Assembly (NCBI GenBank): GCA_037447655.1
Contig: JBBHKE010000967.1
Location: 541,000 to 604,999, forward strand
Direction of reading: 5' to 3'
Origin: Zygnema cylindricum
Taxonomy: Eukaryota; Streptophyta; Zygnematophyceae; Zygnematales; Zygnemataceae
Length of the DNA stretch: 64,000 nt
The notes beneath the pieces were generated by a model. It was given only the letters and a program-made list of their open reading frames with translations, was not told where the DNA came from and ran no database searches. Of this stretch, positions 1 through 10,881 are shown piece by piece (positions within the stretch are counted from its first letter, which is position 1; each line of letters begins with the position of its first letter). Position numbers and translations under genes: made by a program.

Positions 1-325
1 TCCTCACTCTCTCCATGGAATTCTTTCCACTGTCACTTTCTAATTTTATTCCGAGTAAATATTTCTCCTCCCCTAAACCTTTCATTAAATATTCATCTTC
101 TCCCTTATCTTTTAAAACCCCCTCTAGTTTTACTTCTCCCCTTTCCTCGGAATCCGTTGAAGTCTCCCTTTCCGACCAATTTTCATTTTTCGAAATATCT
201 ATGAAATTATCCTCATTAATTTTATTTTTCACTTTTTCACTTATAGATCCTAGACTTTCTCATTTCTAACTCATACACGCGACACTCCTTGAAATCCTCA
301 AGTACCTCCTCTCTCTTTACTTCCT
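1..325 (-). mobile_element. Internal region of copia element B1, running off the left edge
   Basis: This continues the minus-strand element downstream of its gag zinc knuckle. The coding strand is purine-rich and would encode an acidic, Lys/Glu-rich linker like the one between gag and protease in elements A1 and A2 of this window. No protease DSG or DTG motif is reached before the window ends. Confidence 0.5.
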
Positions 326-1543
326 TTATACCTCCAAAAGCAACTGTTGCCTTCGTGGAATGTCTGTGTGCTTTTCACTCTTCTCCATACGACCAATGTG
401 GAGAAGCTCCAAAAGATCTTTATCCTCTTTCTCCTCTTCCCCTTTTTCCTCCTCATCCACAGTCCAACTTCTCATTTCTTCTAAACAAGAACATTCCTCC
501 ATATAGTGACCCGGTTCTCTAGAAAAGAAGCAAACCCCCTTTTTCAAAGCTCCCCTTTCTTTTCTTCTCCCTCTCTTTCCACCAAAGTTCCGATAAGGTT
601 TACCTTTGTCTTTCTTCCATTCATCACGCTTCCGCCAGTCACCATCACTCCTCTCATCACGCTTTTGCTTGTCACCCCTATTCTTCTCATCATGCTTCCG
701 ACAGTCACCACCCGCTGTCAGTGCATTCACCCTGTCACTTCCCCTACGAAGCTCCAAAGTGCTTTCCCTCACAATAATCATCCCCATGGTAATGCCCCAA
801 GTCCATAAGGAGAAATCCATTTCCTGCATACGGTTAATGATGTTTTCGTACTCATCTGGGAGTTTCATGATTAGTGTGTTAATCTTTCTCTCCTCGGATT
901 CTACATATCCTGCACTAGCAAGCTCAACATATAGCGCAGCAATATCATTGCAAAACTCTATCATGCTACCGCATTTATAAACATAGGCCTCTATTTCTTG
1001 TTTCACTAATTGCTGCCTCTGTATAGTCTTACTCTTATAAATCCGAATTAGTCCTTCCCATATCTATGAAGATTTGGTTAAGTTTCTAAGAGTGATAGCT
1101 ATGGACTTAGACACGTTTCTAAGTCTGAGATGTTTTGCTATAGTGTTTTTGTATTCCCATATTTTCCTGTCATTTTCTTCAGTTTTTGGTTCAGTTATAA
1201 CCCCTCCAAGTGAAGTTGTAGCCGAGAGCCTAGCTCCCCTCACCATATGTGTTCCTTTTCCCTTCTCCCGTTTTCCCTCTTCCATAGCAATGATTTTCCC
1301 TTCACCTTCTGGTGCATCTAGAATCCGGTTGGTTTTCTGGGAAGCCCCAGATGAATCTCCGTAGTAAGTTTCTCCAAAGCTCGGTGGTGGACACCTCACT
1401 TGTCCTGAAACAATTCCCCATAAGTGCTTTTCGAAAAGCAATCCCTCCATTGTGAATTCCCAATAAGTGAAGTCTCTCCCATCAAACATAGGCACCCTAG
1501 ATGGTGGGCCCATAACCTGAAATTCTATGGGCTCCATTGCCAC
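326..1543 (-). pseudogene. Ty1/copia gag (element B1), frameshifted
   Basis: Capsid/nucleocapsid polyprotein of a copia retrotransposon. The N-terminal frame (1543 down to 1064) starts MAMEPIEFQVMGPPSR and has the F-DGR-Y-W motif of copia gag N-termini. The second frame (1006 down to 326) carries the UBN2-type core with MKLPDEYENI, then a Lys/Arg/Asp-rich stretch and a zinc knuckle (CFFSREPGHYMEEC) whose second Cys is Ser. A frameshift and stops separate the two at about 1010-1064. The first codons lie inside the LTR and the primer-binding site is translated as QVMGPPS. It is homologous to the gag of A1 and A2 and is not expected to be functional. Confidence 0.9.
1502..1517 (-). promoter_or_regulatory. 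Primer-binding site matching the initiator tRNA-Met anticodon arm (B1)
   Basis: The minus strand reads GGTTATGGGCCCACCA directly after the LTR end. It is complementary over 16 nt to the D-stem/anticodon-loop junction of plant initiator tRNA-Met as I recall that sequence. It is not the usual 3'-end type (TGG...). Drosophila copia and yeast Ty5 are known to prime with a cleaved 5' half of tRNA-iMet at such a site. Confidence 0.85.
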
Positions 1544-2339
1544 ACGGAATTCGCAGATCCAAAGAAGCTAATCTAGATAGTGCCGACTCCAACTTTATAT
1601 ATACCTAAATTATTGACCCCTTGACAATCAGAACCCCATTACAGCTTCACCCTTGTGAAATAAGACTTTCTGTGTGCTCAGTTCCACCACAGAATGCAAA
1701 GTTAGCATATGAGATTTGGACACATTCACCCACTTTGAATTTCCCTTAGAAATGCAGCCACCCTGGCAGGAAATAACTCTGACCGAGTACACCCCTGTGT
1801 AGCTTGGACTCCCCTGAGTCCGCAGCAAAAAGAATCATTGAATTTGCTCACCCGAGCATTAAGTTATGGCTGACCAAAGTTGGTCCATAAATACAAGTGC
1901 ACTCTGAGAGAGAGGCTGAAAAACCAAAAAAAACTAAGTCCTAAACTACCTCTCTAAGCCTACTACAAGTGTACCTATCCAATCAAAAGACTGTAAGGTA
2001 CAAGAAGGTACAGGTACTGCTGTACTTCTTGTACGGCCATATTACGGCATGGCCGCTCCGTTGACGCGTGCCAGTTCTTGAGCCGAAGTTGCTCCCTCCT
2101 CGATACCCGCTGTCCAATCACCCCTCGCCATGTGTCATCCGCCGACATACGCTCAGCAAACCGCCAAAAGACCACTCCTAAATTCCGGCTCCTTCGCGAG
2201 CCGTCGATCGCAAAGTCGACATTTGATTACATCCGTTGAAATCCAATGTCGTTTTGTTTCGTAATCCGTATATATTGAGTATGTAGATTAGTACCGCGGA
2301 TAAATACGTTTCAAACGTAATACGTGTATCGTTTCATTG

Positions 2340-2420
2340 AGACCTACGGGATAAGGCTCACGGCTACGCCGTACGTCTATATTTCGAAGGAACTAGGTTC
2401 AAATCCTAATAGGGTCACAC
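2340..2420 (+). other. tRNA-like module inside the B1 LTR, antisense to the LTR
   Basis: GGTTCAAATCC at 2396-2406 is a perfect pol III B-box/T-arm. About 45 nt upstream, GGGATAAGGCTC resembles the D-arm/A-box of an Arg-type tRNA and is followed by CTACG. The acceptor stem is not intact, so this is a degraded tRNA-derived module, not a tRNA gene. Confidence 0.5.
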
Positions 2421-2505
2421 AAACCAAATGTTTAATTACTATTTCTCTTTCTCTCTCCTTGTGTGATTTATGTTAATATTAAAGTTAAACCCTATATAGT
2501 CATCT

Positions 2506-2574
2506 GCCCATTTATAATAATAGGATAGTACTGTATTAGCAGATCATAGACCCATGTTCAAATCCGGTATGGGC
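2506..2574 (+). other. Second tRNA-like module in the B1 LTR
   Basis: A 69-nt segment begins GCCCATT and ends TATGGGC, pairing 6 of 7 positions as an acceptor stem would. TGTTCAAATCC at 2555-2565 lies at the T-arm position. The D and anticodon stems are weak. This is probably a tRNA-derived remnant; chance cannot be excluded. Confidence 0.4.
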
Positions 2575-2868
2575 CATCTTCATTTTGGCAGACTATCCTC
2601 TCAACCCTCCAGCCTGTCTCCCTAACTATCTGTGGGTAGACATGGAGTTTCTTCTATCTCTCAGTGACTATGAGAAGTATATAGAGAAAGAAGTATTTCC
2701 AAGCACCAAGTAGAAACTTTAAAACCTTTTAATACTATCTTTTAATTACATAGGAAAATACAGACCTAGAAAAGACTTAAATTTCAACAATAAGTTGGCA
2801 TCCATACAAACATCGTGAGATGCACCGGTATTAATAACCCACTCCTCTATTCACCGAATCAAATGAAA

Positions 2869-3130
2869 GATTAAAAATCGAAAAGCTATCATCGAAATCA
2901 TTACCATAATTAAAAAAAATTGCATTTGTATAACCACAATCTCAGCCGCGGCCTCTTCGGCCACCACCTTAGCCGCCTCTATCTCCTCCTCTACGCTAAG
3001 ATTAAAAATCGAAAAGCTATCATCAAAATCATTACCATAAAAATAAAAAAATGCATTTGTATAACCACAACCTCCGCCGCGGCCTCTTCGGCCACCACCT
3101 CAACCACCTCTATCTCCCCCTCTACGCCCT
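2869..3130. repeat. Tandem duplication, two copies of about 131 bp
   Basis: GATTAAAAATCGAAAAGC begins at 2869 and again at 3000, and the two copies match closely throughout, including GCCGCGGCCTCTTCGGCC. On the minus strand each copy encodes Gly/Arg-rich sequence continuing the gag fragment next to it. Confidence 0.85.
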
Positions 3131-3681
3131 CTTCCACCACAGGTATCTCCATTCTTCCCATAACATTGAGGGCTCATGTGCCCCCATTTTCCAAAAAAAT
3201 GACATGGCTTTTCGTTACGAGGACAAGATGAAATTAGATGTTCAAGCCGCTTACACATGTAGCATGTCACATTGGTAAGATCCAAAGGGACCTTCGGTGG
3301 ACAACCTTGATCTTTCTTATTACCTCGACGGCCACCGCCACCTCTCGAGCCACCCTCTATACCGCCCCCCCTAACATCGACAAAATATAAATCCAGGGTT
3401 CTAAAAGTAATTTAGTCGATAAATCCTCTACCACTAGAAGAAGGTTTTGAAGCTCTCTGCGACAATTTACCAAAATTGACGATAAATCCAAAAGTGTCAT
3501 CCGCCTCTACCCTTAAAATGTCTTTGATATGCGAAACCTTATCTTTTAAGTCATTAATAAAAACACTTAATTTGTTCGAATCCATGATAACTCGGCCATT
3601 GTTGATTAATTGTTTGAGAAAAATATTGAACCGCTTCACGGCATCATCCATCAACTCATTCGGTTTGATTTTAAAATTCAT
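3100..3681 (-). pseudogene. Retroelement gag fragment with RGG-rich region and zinc knuckles
   Basis: The N-terminal part (3681-3412) is an alpha-helical gag-like segment. After a stop come a Gly/Arg-rich stretch, one canonical CX2CX4HX4C knuckle (CYMCKRLEHLISSC) and a second with Phe in place of the second Cys (CHFFGKWGHMSPQC), then RGG repeats. Paired knuckles with an RGG tail could belong to a Ty3/gypsy or a divergent copia gag; I cannot decide which. No pol domain is adjacent, and the frame is interrupted. Confidence 0.65.
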
Positions 3682-4321
3682 AAAATCTGTGTATACTTAT
3701 TGGCTTTTGTTCTTAATGTTAAGGGTCATTTAGCGTCAGTTCACTTTTTGTCACTCATGGTTCGTCTACACCTTTCATTACGTGTGACGGTCCACTCTTG
3801 CCGCCCTACTTACAAGTTTTTTGGGCAACCTCTTTTGGTCTTGTCCATACTTATCACATACGTTGGTCTAGTCTTGCCACCCTACGTACAAGTCCTTTGA
3901 GCGACGGTCTCTCTCTTTGTCGTACGTATGTTTATTTCTCCTTGTTTTGATTCTCTTTTGAACTTTGTTCGTGTCGTTGTAATTTTTGTCGCTTGACTCT
4001 ACTTCGTTACTTTAGGTCTTAATTACTTCTGTACATTGTCCCTCTAAAGTCAATCCTTTAGACTCTAGACTGAATATGTTAGAATGTAGAGTGAATACAG
4101 TAGAATCTAGTCGTAACGTCAATTAGGTAAAGTCACGAACACATTACTTAGAATCTAGCCTAGGATCCTTTTGCTACAGCGCACCATAGAGCGTTTAGAC
4201 TCCACAGTAATTAGCACTGTGTATTTTGTATAAAAGTTACTTTTCTCACTTAATGAAATCATCCCAAATACAAATCTATTTCTCTCTCCAATGCATTGAT
4301 CTTTCTCTTGTGTATAATTTC
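3682..4321. other. Intergenic, no feature recognised
   Basis: AT-rich sequence with short scattered repeats of a GAATCTAG-type motif around 4060-4160. I see no supported coding frame or transposon end. Confidence 0.4.
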
Positions 4322-5028
4322 ATGGCTTTCGCCAATTCACCTTCAATAGGTTATGGGCCCGGCCATGCTACTTCTAATTGCATCCAGAAGTTTCATGGCC
4401 AAAACTTCTATGATTGGTCTTTTTCAGCCATGCATTTTTTCAAAAACGAGAAGATTTGGGACCATTTTATAGGAATTTCAAAAACTCATATCCTTTCTTC
4501 AACAGATACACCAACAGAAAAAACTACAAAAGAGTTGGCAATAGCTACATAAAAACAAAATGATAAGGATGCGCACGCTCGCCTAGTGATGCGCACGCTC
4601 GCCTATCGAGCGCACTCGTCTTATTCGTGGCGCCCCCTTTTTTGCCGAGGCTTAGAATCGCCTTCAAAAATCTTATATTCAAACCGGATGGGCCGCTCGC
4701 CGATTTCAAAAACAAGCATTTTTTAACTTAATGAAAAAGACGACGGAATCCATTTAAGACTAGATTAGCACGGTCAAATTGTCTTCCGAAAAGTGCACCA
4801 TGATATGCGTGCACCTTTCCGACGAGGACCTCTCCTCTACCCTTTTGGGAGGACTCCCTGAAATATTTTTCACTTTCATTTCCTCGTTTGACAATTTTAA
4901 TCAATCTTTTCCTTTTCACTCCATTTGTACAAAACTTTTGCATGAAGAGACCAAACTTCTATCTCTTTCAGCTACAAATATTTCTCATGGAAATGTTTTA
5001 TCGCTGAAAATCAAAAATCTAACTCGGG
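4322..5028 (+). pseudogene. Ty1/copia gag fragment of a third family
   Basis: The frame from ATG 4322 gives MAFANSPSIGYG, then KFHGQNFYDWSFSAMHFF, the copia gag N-terminal motif (F-G-N-Y-x-W). It ends in a stop near 4550. A second segment (about 4779-5028) encodes GGLPEIFFTFISSF and LLHEETKLL, the later UBN2-type gag core. The stretch between is rearranged, and the frame runs into an assembly gap. No LTR is recognisable nearby. Confidence 0.75.
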
Positions 5029-5038
5029 NNNNNNNNNN
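5029..5038. other. Assembly gap (10 N)
   Basis: Ten N bases. The gag fragment breaks here, so sequence on the two sides may not be contiguous. Confidence 0.99.
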
Positions 5039-5234
5039 GTTTTAGCGCCTGGTCTGCCCGGTTGTTCCCTTGTTCTAGGATTGGGTGCAGGTATTTCTCT
5101 GTTTTTAATCATGTAGAACAGTTCACCATGACATGAATTATTTTACATGATAGCGACCGTTTAACGTCGTCGGTCTATGAACATGCCTGAAAGACTTTGC
5201 ATGTCTCTGGTGTGCGTGTCTTTCGGAGGATATT

Positions 5235-5375
5235 TCTCTGAGGGAGAGAAGGAGAAAAGAGGGAGAGAATAAAGAGTAGAGAGAGGGATAGGAGAAGAGG
5301 GAGGAAGTGGAAGAAGAGGAGGAGAGTAGAGAGAAGAATAGGAGAAGAGAGAGAGGAGGGGAGAGTGAAGCCGGC
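5235..5375 (+). repeat. Purine (GA/GGA) tract
   Basis: About 140 bases almost entirely of G and A in irregular GAGA/GGAGA units. Reading frames on the opposite strand are Ser/Leu-rich products of the low complexity. Confidence 0.85.
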
Positions 5376-6458
5376 CGCACCTGCCTCAAGTAGAGGAAAC
5401 ATGCTGAGGACCCTTTACTCTCTTTATAGGAGGCTTTCTGTGCGTGTGGTCTCTGTACGTTTCAGAAAGTCCGTACAAGTATCTGGCTGCTGCAATTTGC
5501 CAGCGATAGTACATTTTATTAAGTACAGTACCACTTGACAAGATGTACTAATTTTTGTCTCTTTATGGACGTGGGTTAGGATCTTGTTCCCTTGTTGGCC
5601 CGTCTGGTCCGCGATTTTGTCCGTTCTGGTCAAATTTTACGTAATGATTTTACAAGAATATAATTTTCCGCTTTATTCTTTGCTTTTTTTATAGTTTGTT
5701 GTCCTTTTTCTCTCGTATTCTATCCGTCCGTGAGTTTTTAAGTACGATTTTACTTTTTATATCGAAAGTGATTCGTCAACCGGGACTAACATTTTTTTTT
5801 TTGCTTCTATGTACGTTTCTCGCTTGTTTAAAATTTTCAAAACAGCTTTCCGCGTACTTTTTCTAATATAGTTGGCCCGGTCAAGTAAAGTTGGCAGGAC
5901 CTTTTCGACCCAGAAAATTCCAAAATAGGCGGTACCGTTTTTTTTCCGGGTACTGTAATTATGGGGCGGTGAGGAGGTCACGGTCTCCCGGGAATATTTT
6001 TAAAGACAAAAATGTACCTTCCAAGTTTACAAAACGACAGATGCTTTCTGACACTTACGCAAGATTCTATCATGGCTTCTTTCAAACGATTTCCGCACAG
6101 GAGATCTGAGAAAACTGTACGATGAAGTACATGAAATCATTCACTAGAAGTGCCGATTTAACGAACTACAGTACGGTATCGGGATCCTACGGTCCTACAG
6201 TGACAGACACGATCTTGAACTCGAAGCCTGTTCACACCGTTTCTTAGGGAACAGTTCCATAGAGAACGGCATACGAAATCCGTATGAAATCCGGTCACAT
6301 GATATTTGTGTAAATTTTCTTTTTTTTACGGTTGAAAAGCAACAATTTTTTATGGACGAATTTCCAGTTTGTATGCATTGACGCATCGTCCATACATAGG
6401 CGGAATGAAGCCACGTGGCAGAAATTTCAAGCATGAAACTCCTGAAGAAAAAAATGCA
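5376..6458. other. Intergenic, no feature recognised
   Basis: No homologous coding frame, RNA gene or transposon end is evident before the M element beginning near 6459. Confidence 0.4.
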
Positions 6459-6638
6459 TACACCGCGAATCGTAATTAGAGTAAAGAAAAAGTTAGAGTA
6501 AAAAAAGAAAAAAAAATAGAGTTATGAACTCTGCTTTGTGTGATACAACTTTTTCAGAAAGGGATTTTACTCTAAGGATGAAGTTCCATCAGACTTTTCT
6601 GTAATCGTACGACCAACTCTACAGACTGGGTCGATTGA

Positions 6639-7326
6639 GGGTAACCTTCCATCAGGAGTTCCCAGTAATCGTACGGTCACGTTTACTGGCAGTAATATTT
6701 GTAACACCTTTCCATCGGGTCGTGTCAGCGAGGCAAAAATTGCTTACGTGTTCGATTACTATTGGTACCACGTAGGATCCTGTTGAGCCGACCGAGAATA
6801 ATTGAAGTTTTGAAAAGTACAATATCTCAACTGCGCATCTGTGCGGCCGAACGCCGATTAAAATATATAGCAGCGTCACGCTAATGTACCATTTGTACGT
6901 TCATGCATTATCGTTGTACTAGCGGAGGCGTGACAGAATGTCCTACAACCAAGATTTTGTCGTCAAACTGGGTGGCTTTAATGTCAAAAGGTACATGCCA
7001 TTTGCCACATGTAAGTTTATAACTTCACGTCCGTCGTGGATCGACTATGACTTTTACAAGTGGACCAATACACGCGTTCAGTAAGCGCACACTGTCCTCG
7101 TGAGGACAGTAGGAGGAGGCTCGCCTATAACTGGATAAAAGGGGTGTTTGCGTAGAAAATTCAAAATCGGACGGTGGAAGTTTTCGCCAAAAAGTTTGGA
7201 GAATCTTAACGAAATTCTGGTAAACATCTTTTGTAGAAAATAAATAAAAATAAATAGTGCGGCTTAGTACGGAAAGGTTATTTCTCTAGTAAACAACCTC
7301 ACTTTTCGCTTGATGGAAGGTTACCA
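6639..7326. mobile_element. E4: Tourist-like MITE nested in E5
   Basis: Ends GGGTAACCTTCCATCAGG and CTTGATGGAAGGTTACC, with TGA flanks (6636-6638, 7327-7329). It has the same internal sequence as the two arms of E3 at 39915 and 41797, including TCGGACGGTGG and TTTGGAGAATCT. Confidence 0.7.
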
Positions 7327-7471
7327 TGAGTCGATGTTCCATCACGTAGAGTTTGTAAACCACGTGTTATAAATTGACTCGCGCCACGCAAGCTACGATC
7401 CGATATTGAATATCCTTCACATTTTTAGCACCGACAAACTTAACTTCAAATCTTCACTTGCGTACCATGTA

Positions 7472-8000
7472 CACCGCGAATCGTTATTAGTGTCAAAGTC
7501 ACTAATTTGTGTTCTTAAATTTTGATTTTTTCCTCAAATAGGATACATGATTTTATTTTTCCTTGCCGTTAATTACAGTAGTACAAAATAGCGTAAAGAA
7601 CGAAAGTACAATAAGATCTAAATAGTATGGTACGGTCATCGTCAGATCGTACATAAATGTACCTTTTCAAGTGAAAAAATTACAAAAAATGAATTAAATC
7701 AGACGCGCACGCATAAGAACGTGCGCTAAAAAAACGGGATTAGTTTGACACGTAAACTAGTCTGACATGTACAAATATTTAAATTTCACGACGGCGTACG
7801 ATTTATGATATTTTGTACGGATACATATATTAATGTATATAATCGTACGACGAATATTCTATTTTTGTTGTTCTTAAGTTAGCATAATGTCGAAATTATA
7901 ATACACCTTTTAAAAAAAAAATGAATATTTAATTAGCATCAATTGCGGTAAATTTTCTTCAACACTATTTAAACTTTGACACTAATAACGATTCGCGATG
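7472..8000. mobile_element. M2: Stowaway-like MITE nested in E5
   Basis: Inverted ends CACCGCGAATCGTTATTAG and CTAATAACGATTCGCGATG with one mismatch, TA on both sides. The flanks join into E-family sequence that is uninterrupted at this point in E1 and E2. Confidence 0.8.
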
Positions 8001-8899
8001 TACCAGCGAACGAAATCATCATACCACATACATTTTAAAGTTTGTGCATAGGCCAGTCTATACACCAGCTCATTTTTTAGGGTTTATGTTTTCGAGCATA
8101 ACGAAAGTCCTTTGCGACAAATAGTGTGACAAGCAAAAGTTATTGAAAATAGCGTGACGAAGGAGTGTTACGAAATTGCATTTATATTTTCGGTTCTATT
8201 TCTACAGCGCGTTTCATGTGCAAATTTTGTCAATTTTCATTGGTTTTACATCATTACACGTAGCTTAATCGTTTAGCGTGTCACGATTTTTGTTTCCTGC
8301 ATCTGCCAACCCACCTCCTCGAGCTGGGTTGATAGTTACATAGAAAAATGAAGCGAACGCCTCGCAGATGAACATCCGACGGTCAATAGTACCTCCCAGA
8401 CCTTCGAAGAGTATCGGCAAGATTCTTTGTAATGTTGTTTCTCGTATAAAAACCAAATAAGCGGTACGGTTTGGTACGGGTAGTCGCATATTTATGTAAT
8501 TTACCCCCACTTTTTGTTTGATGGAACGTCACCCTAATTTATCAATAACTCTAATTTGGGCGTAAATTTGGACGCTGAATATATCCACTGTAAATTAAGT
8601 ACAAGTACAAAATCAGACAAATCGTACAGTTTCACGTCATTATGACGTTTGCATTACGTGGTTTGTTAAAACGCAGTTACATGAAAATCGCCTGTACTAA
8701 ATCATTATTTGTACTTTTTTACTTAATAAAGTATAATTTTGCACGGTCAGAAACCGACCGCACGCCACACTATTTAAAACGGCACTGTATTAGAGTTATT
8801 AACGCCCGTTCAAAAAGTACCTTAAATAATGTAAAGAATAATTTAGAATAATGTACTCTATTTATAGTGATAGCTTCAAAATTTGTGGTGACGGAATTA

Positions 8900-9626
8900 G
8901 GGTGAAGTTCCATTAGGACATTCTGTAATTGTACGGCCAACATTACAGAATGCTACAATTTGAACGAAGTTCCATTGTGCAGAGTCTCTAATCCACGTGC
9001 TCGAAACTAAGTTGTACCACGTAATTCAGTATCGGATATTAAATATCGTCAATGATTTTCACAACGACCAAAAATCTTCATTTGCGTACCATGTGCGTGC
9101 GTACCAGGTCATCGTGCAACACAAATTTTGTACTCTCCGTAGACGCCTTGTCAGATACCACATCATTTTTTAGGGTTCCTCTTTTTTCGCGTGATGAATG
9201 AGCGTTGCCGAAAATAGTGTGATGAATGGGCGCTAACAGAAATAGCGTTACGAAAGTGAGTTACGACTTTCGTTTGTATTTTTTTTTTTTTTTTTTCAAT
9301 GCGTATATCGTGTGCGAAATATTTTGATTTCCGTCGGTTACCATTTTGACACGTATGCTAATTATCCAACGTGTCGTGGCTCAATTTTTTCTGTAATTGG
9401 TGATGTACCTCGCGAGGAACATCACCAATTACAGAAACTTTCGAAGCGAATGCTTCGCGAAAAAATATCCAACGGTCGTTGTTAACTCCCAGACTTTTGG
9501 AGAATATTGACAAGATTCTCTGTAATGTTGTTTTCCGCATAAAAACAAAATAAGAAGTACGACGTAGTACGGAGAAGTCCGAATTTCTGTAAACTTCCTC
9601 ACTTTTCGTCCAATGGAAATTCACCC
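8900..9626. mobile_element. E1: Tourist-like MITE inside M1
   Basis: Ends GGGTGAAGTTCCATTAGG and CCAATGGAAATTCACCC with TTA target duplications (8897-8899, 9627-9629). The 727-bp interior is shared with E2. A central hairpin is annotated separately. Confidence 0.8.
9391..9434. repeat. 44-bp central palindrome of E1
   Basis: CTGTAATTGGTGATGTACCT and AGGAACATCACCAATTACAG flank a CGCG centre and pair with a single mismatch. E2 has the equivalent palindrome at about 13998-14034. Confidence 0.9.
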
Positions 9627-9662
9627 TTAGCGTACATAACTCTAATTACGATTCGCGGTGTA

Positions 9663-10010
9663 GTTACAACTTCACGTACGGAAAAAATCCTTGCGACTTC
9701 CAATGCGTGACGAGATTTTTATGAAGACAAAAGCGTACGAATCAATAATTTGTCAGCCTAATGGTTTCATTGATTCTCCGTACGTTTTTGTCAATCGCCA
9801 AAAACATTTTTCATTTCGTTTTGCCGATTTGCATATTCAAGGGCAAATAGTTGACGCAAAGATGACGTCATACTGGCATCTGAAAACATTGCGTGTCCGC
9901 GTCCGCTCATAAATGGCGCATCCGCTCATAAATGGCAGCTGACCTCTCCTGTTTGAAAGATACCGACCTCGTCAGCATAGTTCCAAACGCGGTATTATCT
10001 GCCTTAATAG
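9663..10010. other. Intergenic, no feature recognised
   Basis: Unique-looking sequence between M1 and F1. A short open frame here has no recognisable homology. Confidence 0.4.
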
Positions 10011-10655
10011 CATAGTTCAAAAGTAGGCGTTTTTATGGTAGGCCTTTGGTAGGCGCACTAAACTTGGCACTAAACTCGCGTAGAGTAGGCATATTGTATG
10101 GGTGTGCGTTGTGGGCACTCTTGTACGATCGTACGAGTCTGACGTATGATCATGGTACAGCGCACGCCACCTGACGAAATTTTTTAGCGAACTGACACGA
10201 CGTAGGATGACATTCCGCGGGAAAGAAAACCCGAACAAAAAAAAAAAAAAACGCGGACGGGCAACCTGATTGGTCAATTTGATGCTTTATTTAGTGTGGC
10301 CTTCAAAATTGTAGACGCTAATATGACAGATTGTCCTATCGTAAGTTGTGTTATGGGCTTTTCATGTGATCTTCTTAAGATCGCTACTTTGATCAGCGAC
10401 CGTCCGATGGTCCGAATCTAACGGTTAAAATAAAAAATACCTCAAAATTCAAAAAAAAAATATATTTTTTATCCGATTTTTTGTCAAAATTTAGACATGC
10501 CGTTTAATTCTCTATCGATCGATGTGCAACTCAACCCTGTTAACCTTTTTTTTTCATTTTTCGACCAATACAATATGGGTCTTAATGGCATATTGTATGT
10601 TTTGCATACAATAGGCATACTGTATGGGCCTACTTTCACCTACTTTTGAACTATG
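10011..10655. mobile_element. F1: hAT-like non-autonomous element with 8-bp duplication
   Basis: Inverted ends CATAGTTCAAAAGTAGGCG and CACCTACTTTTGAACTATG. A perfect 8-bp duplication CTTAATAG lies at 10003-10010 and 10656-10663. The interior shares long stretches with F3 (58550), such as CGATCGATGTGCAACTCAAC with small changes. No transposase. Confidence 0.85.
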
Positions 10656-10881
10656 CTTAATAGTATAGTGCAAGATTATAAGCAAAAAAGCAAGTGTTGG
10701 GTTTAAGCGCACGGCTTGACCCTTCTACCGTTTTAACGATCGCTTGAGCGTCTATACTCGTCGTCCAAAAGTCAAAACAATTCTCAACCTTTAATAACAA
10801 TGCAAAACTGAACGTTGATACACAGTTAATTGTTATTAGTATTAAAGTTGTTTTCACCACTAAAAACATATTTTCTCTGTG

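Larger units (their letters stand above)
1518..2789 (-). mobile_element. 5' LTR of copia element B1 (1,272 bp)
   Basis: On the minus strand the LTR runs from TGTTGAAATTTAAG at 2789 to AATTTCA at 1518. It shares its opening (TTTTCTAGGTCT), a central CAGTCACTGA motif and a U5 leader with the solo LTR at 26333-27568 and the LTR at 62816 onward. The bounds are fixed by the TG...CA ends and the adjacent primer site. The outer flank is ATAAG (2790-2794); the other end of the element is outside the window. The last eight codons upstream of the primer site are the start of gag. Confidence 0.85.
6576..8534. mobile_element. E5: Tourist-like (PIF/Harbinger-type) MITE carrying two insertions
   Basis: The ends are GGATGAAGTTCCATC and its imperfect complement GATGGAACGTCACCC, flanked by TAA on both sides (6573-6575, 8535-8537). 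The interior matches E1 and E2 once the insertions at 6639-7326 and 7472-8000 are removed. Confidence 0.7.
6461..9660. mobile_element. M1: Stowaway-like MITE with TA duplication, enlarged by nested insertions
   Basis: Left end CACCGCGAATCGTAATTAG and right end CTAATTACGATTCGCGGTG are perfect inverted repeats, each flanked by TA (6459-6460, 9661-9662). The core M sequence is short; most of the 3.2 kb is inserted E and M elements. No transposase frame is present, so it is non-autonomous. Confidence 0.8.

Noticed and set aside
3100-3285. Endogenous caulimovirid coat-protein zinc finger
   Set aside because: A single CX2CX4HX4C plus a damaged second knuckle with an RGG tail fits retrotransposon gag. 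No movement protein or pararetroviral RT is nearby.
5138-5402. Ser/Leu-rich frames opposite the purine tract
   Set aside because: Composition follows directly from the GA repeat.
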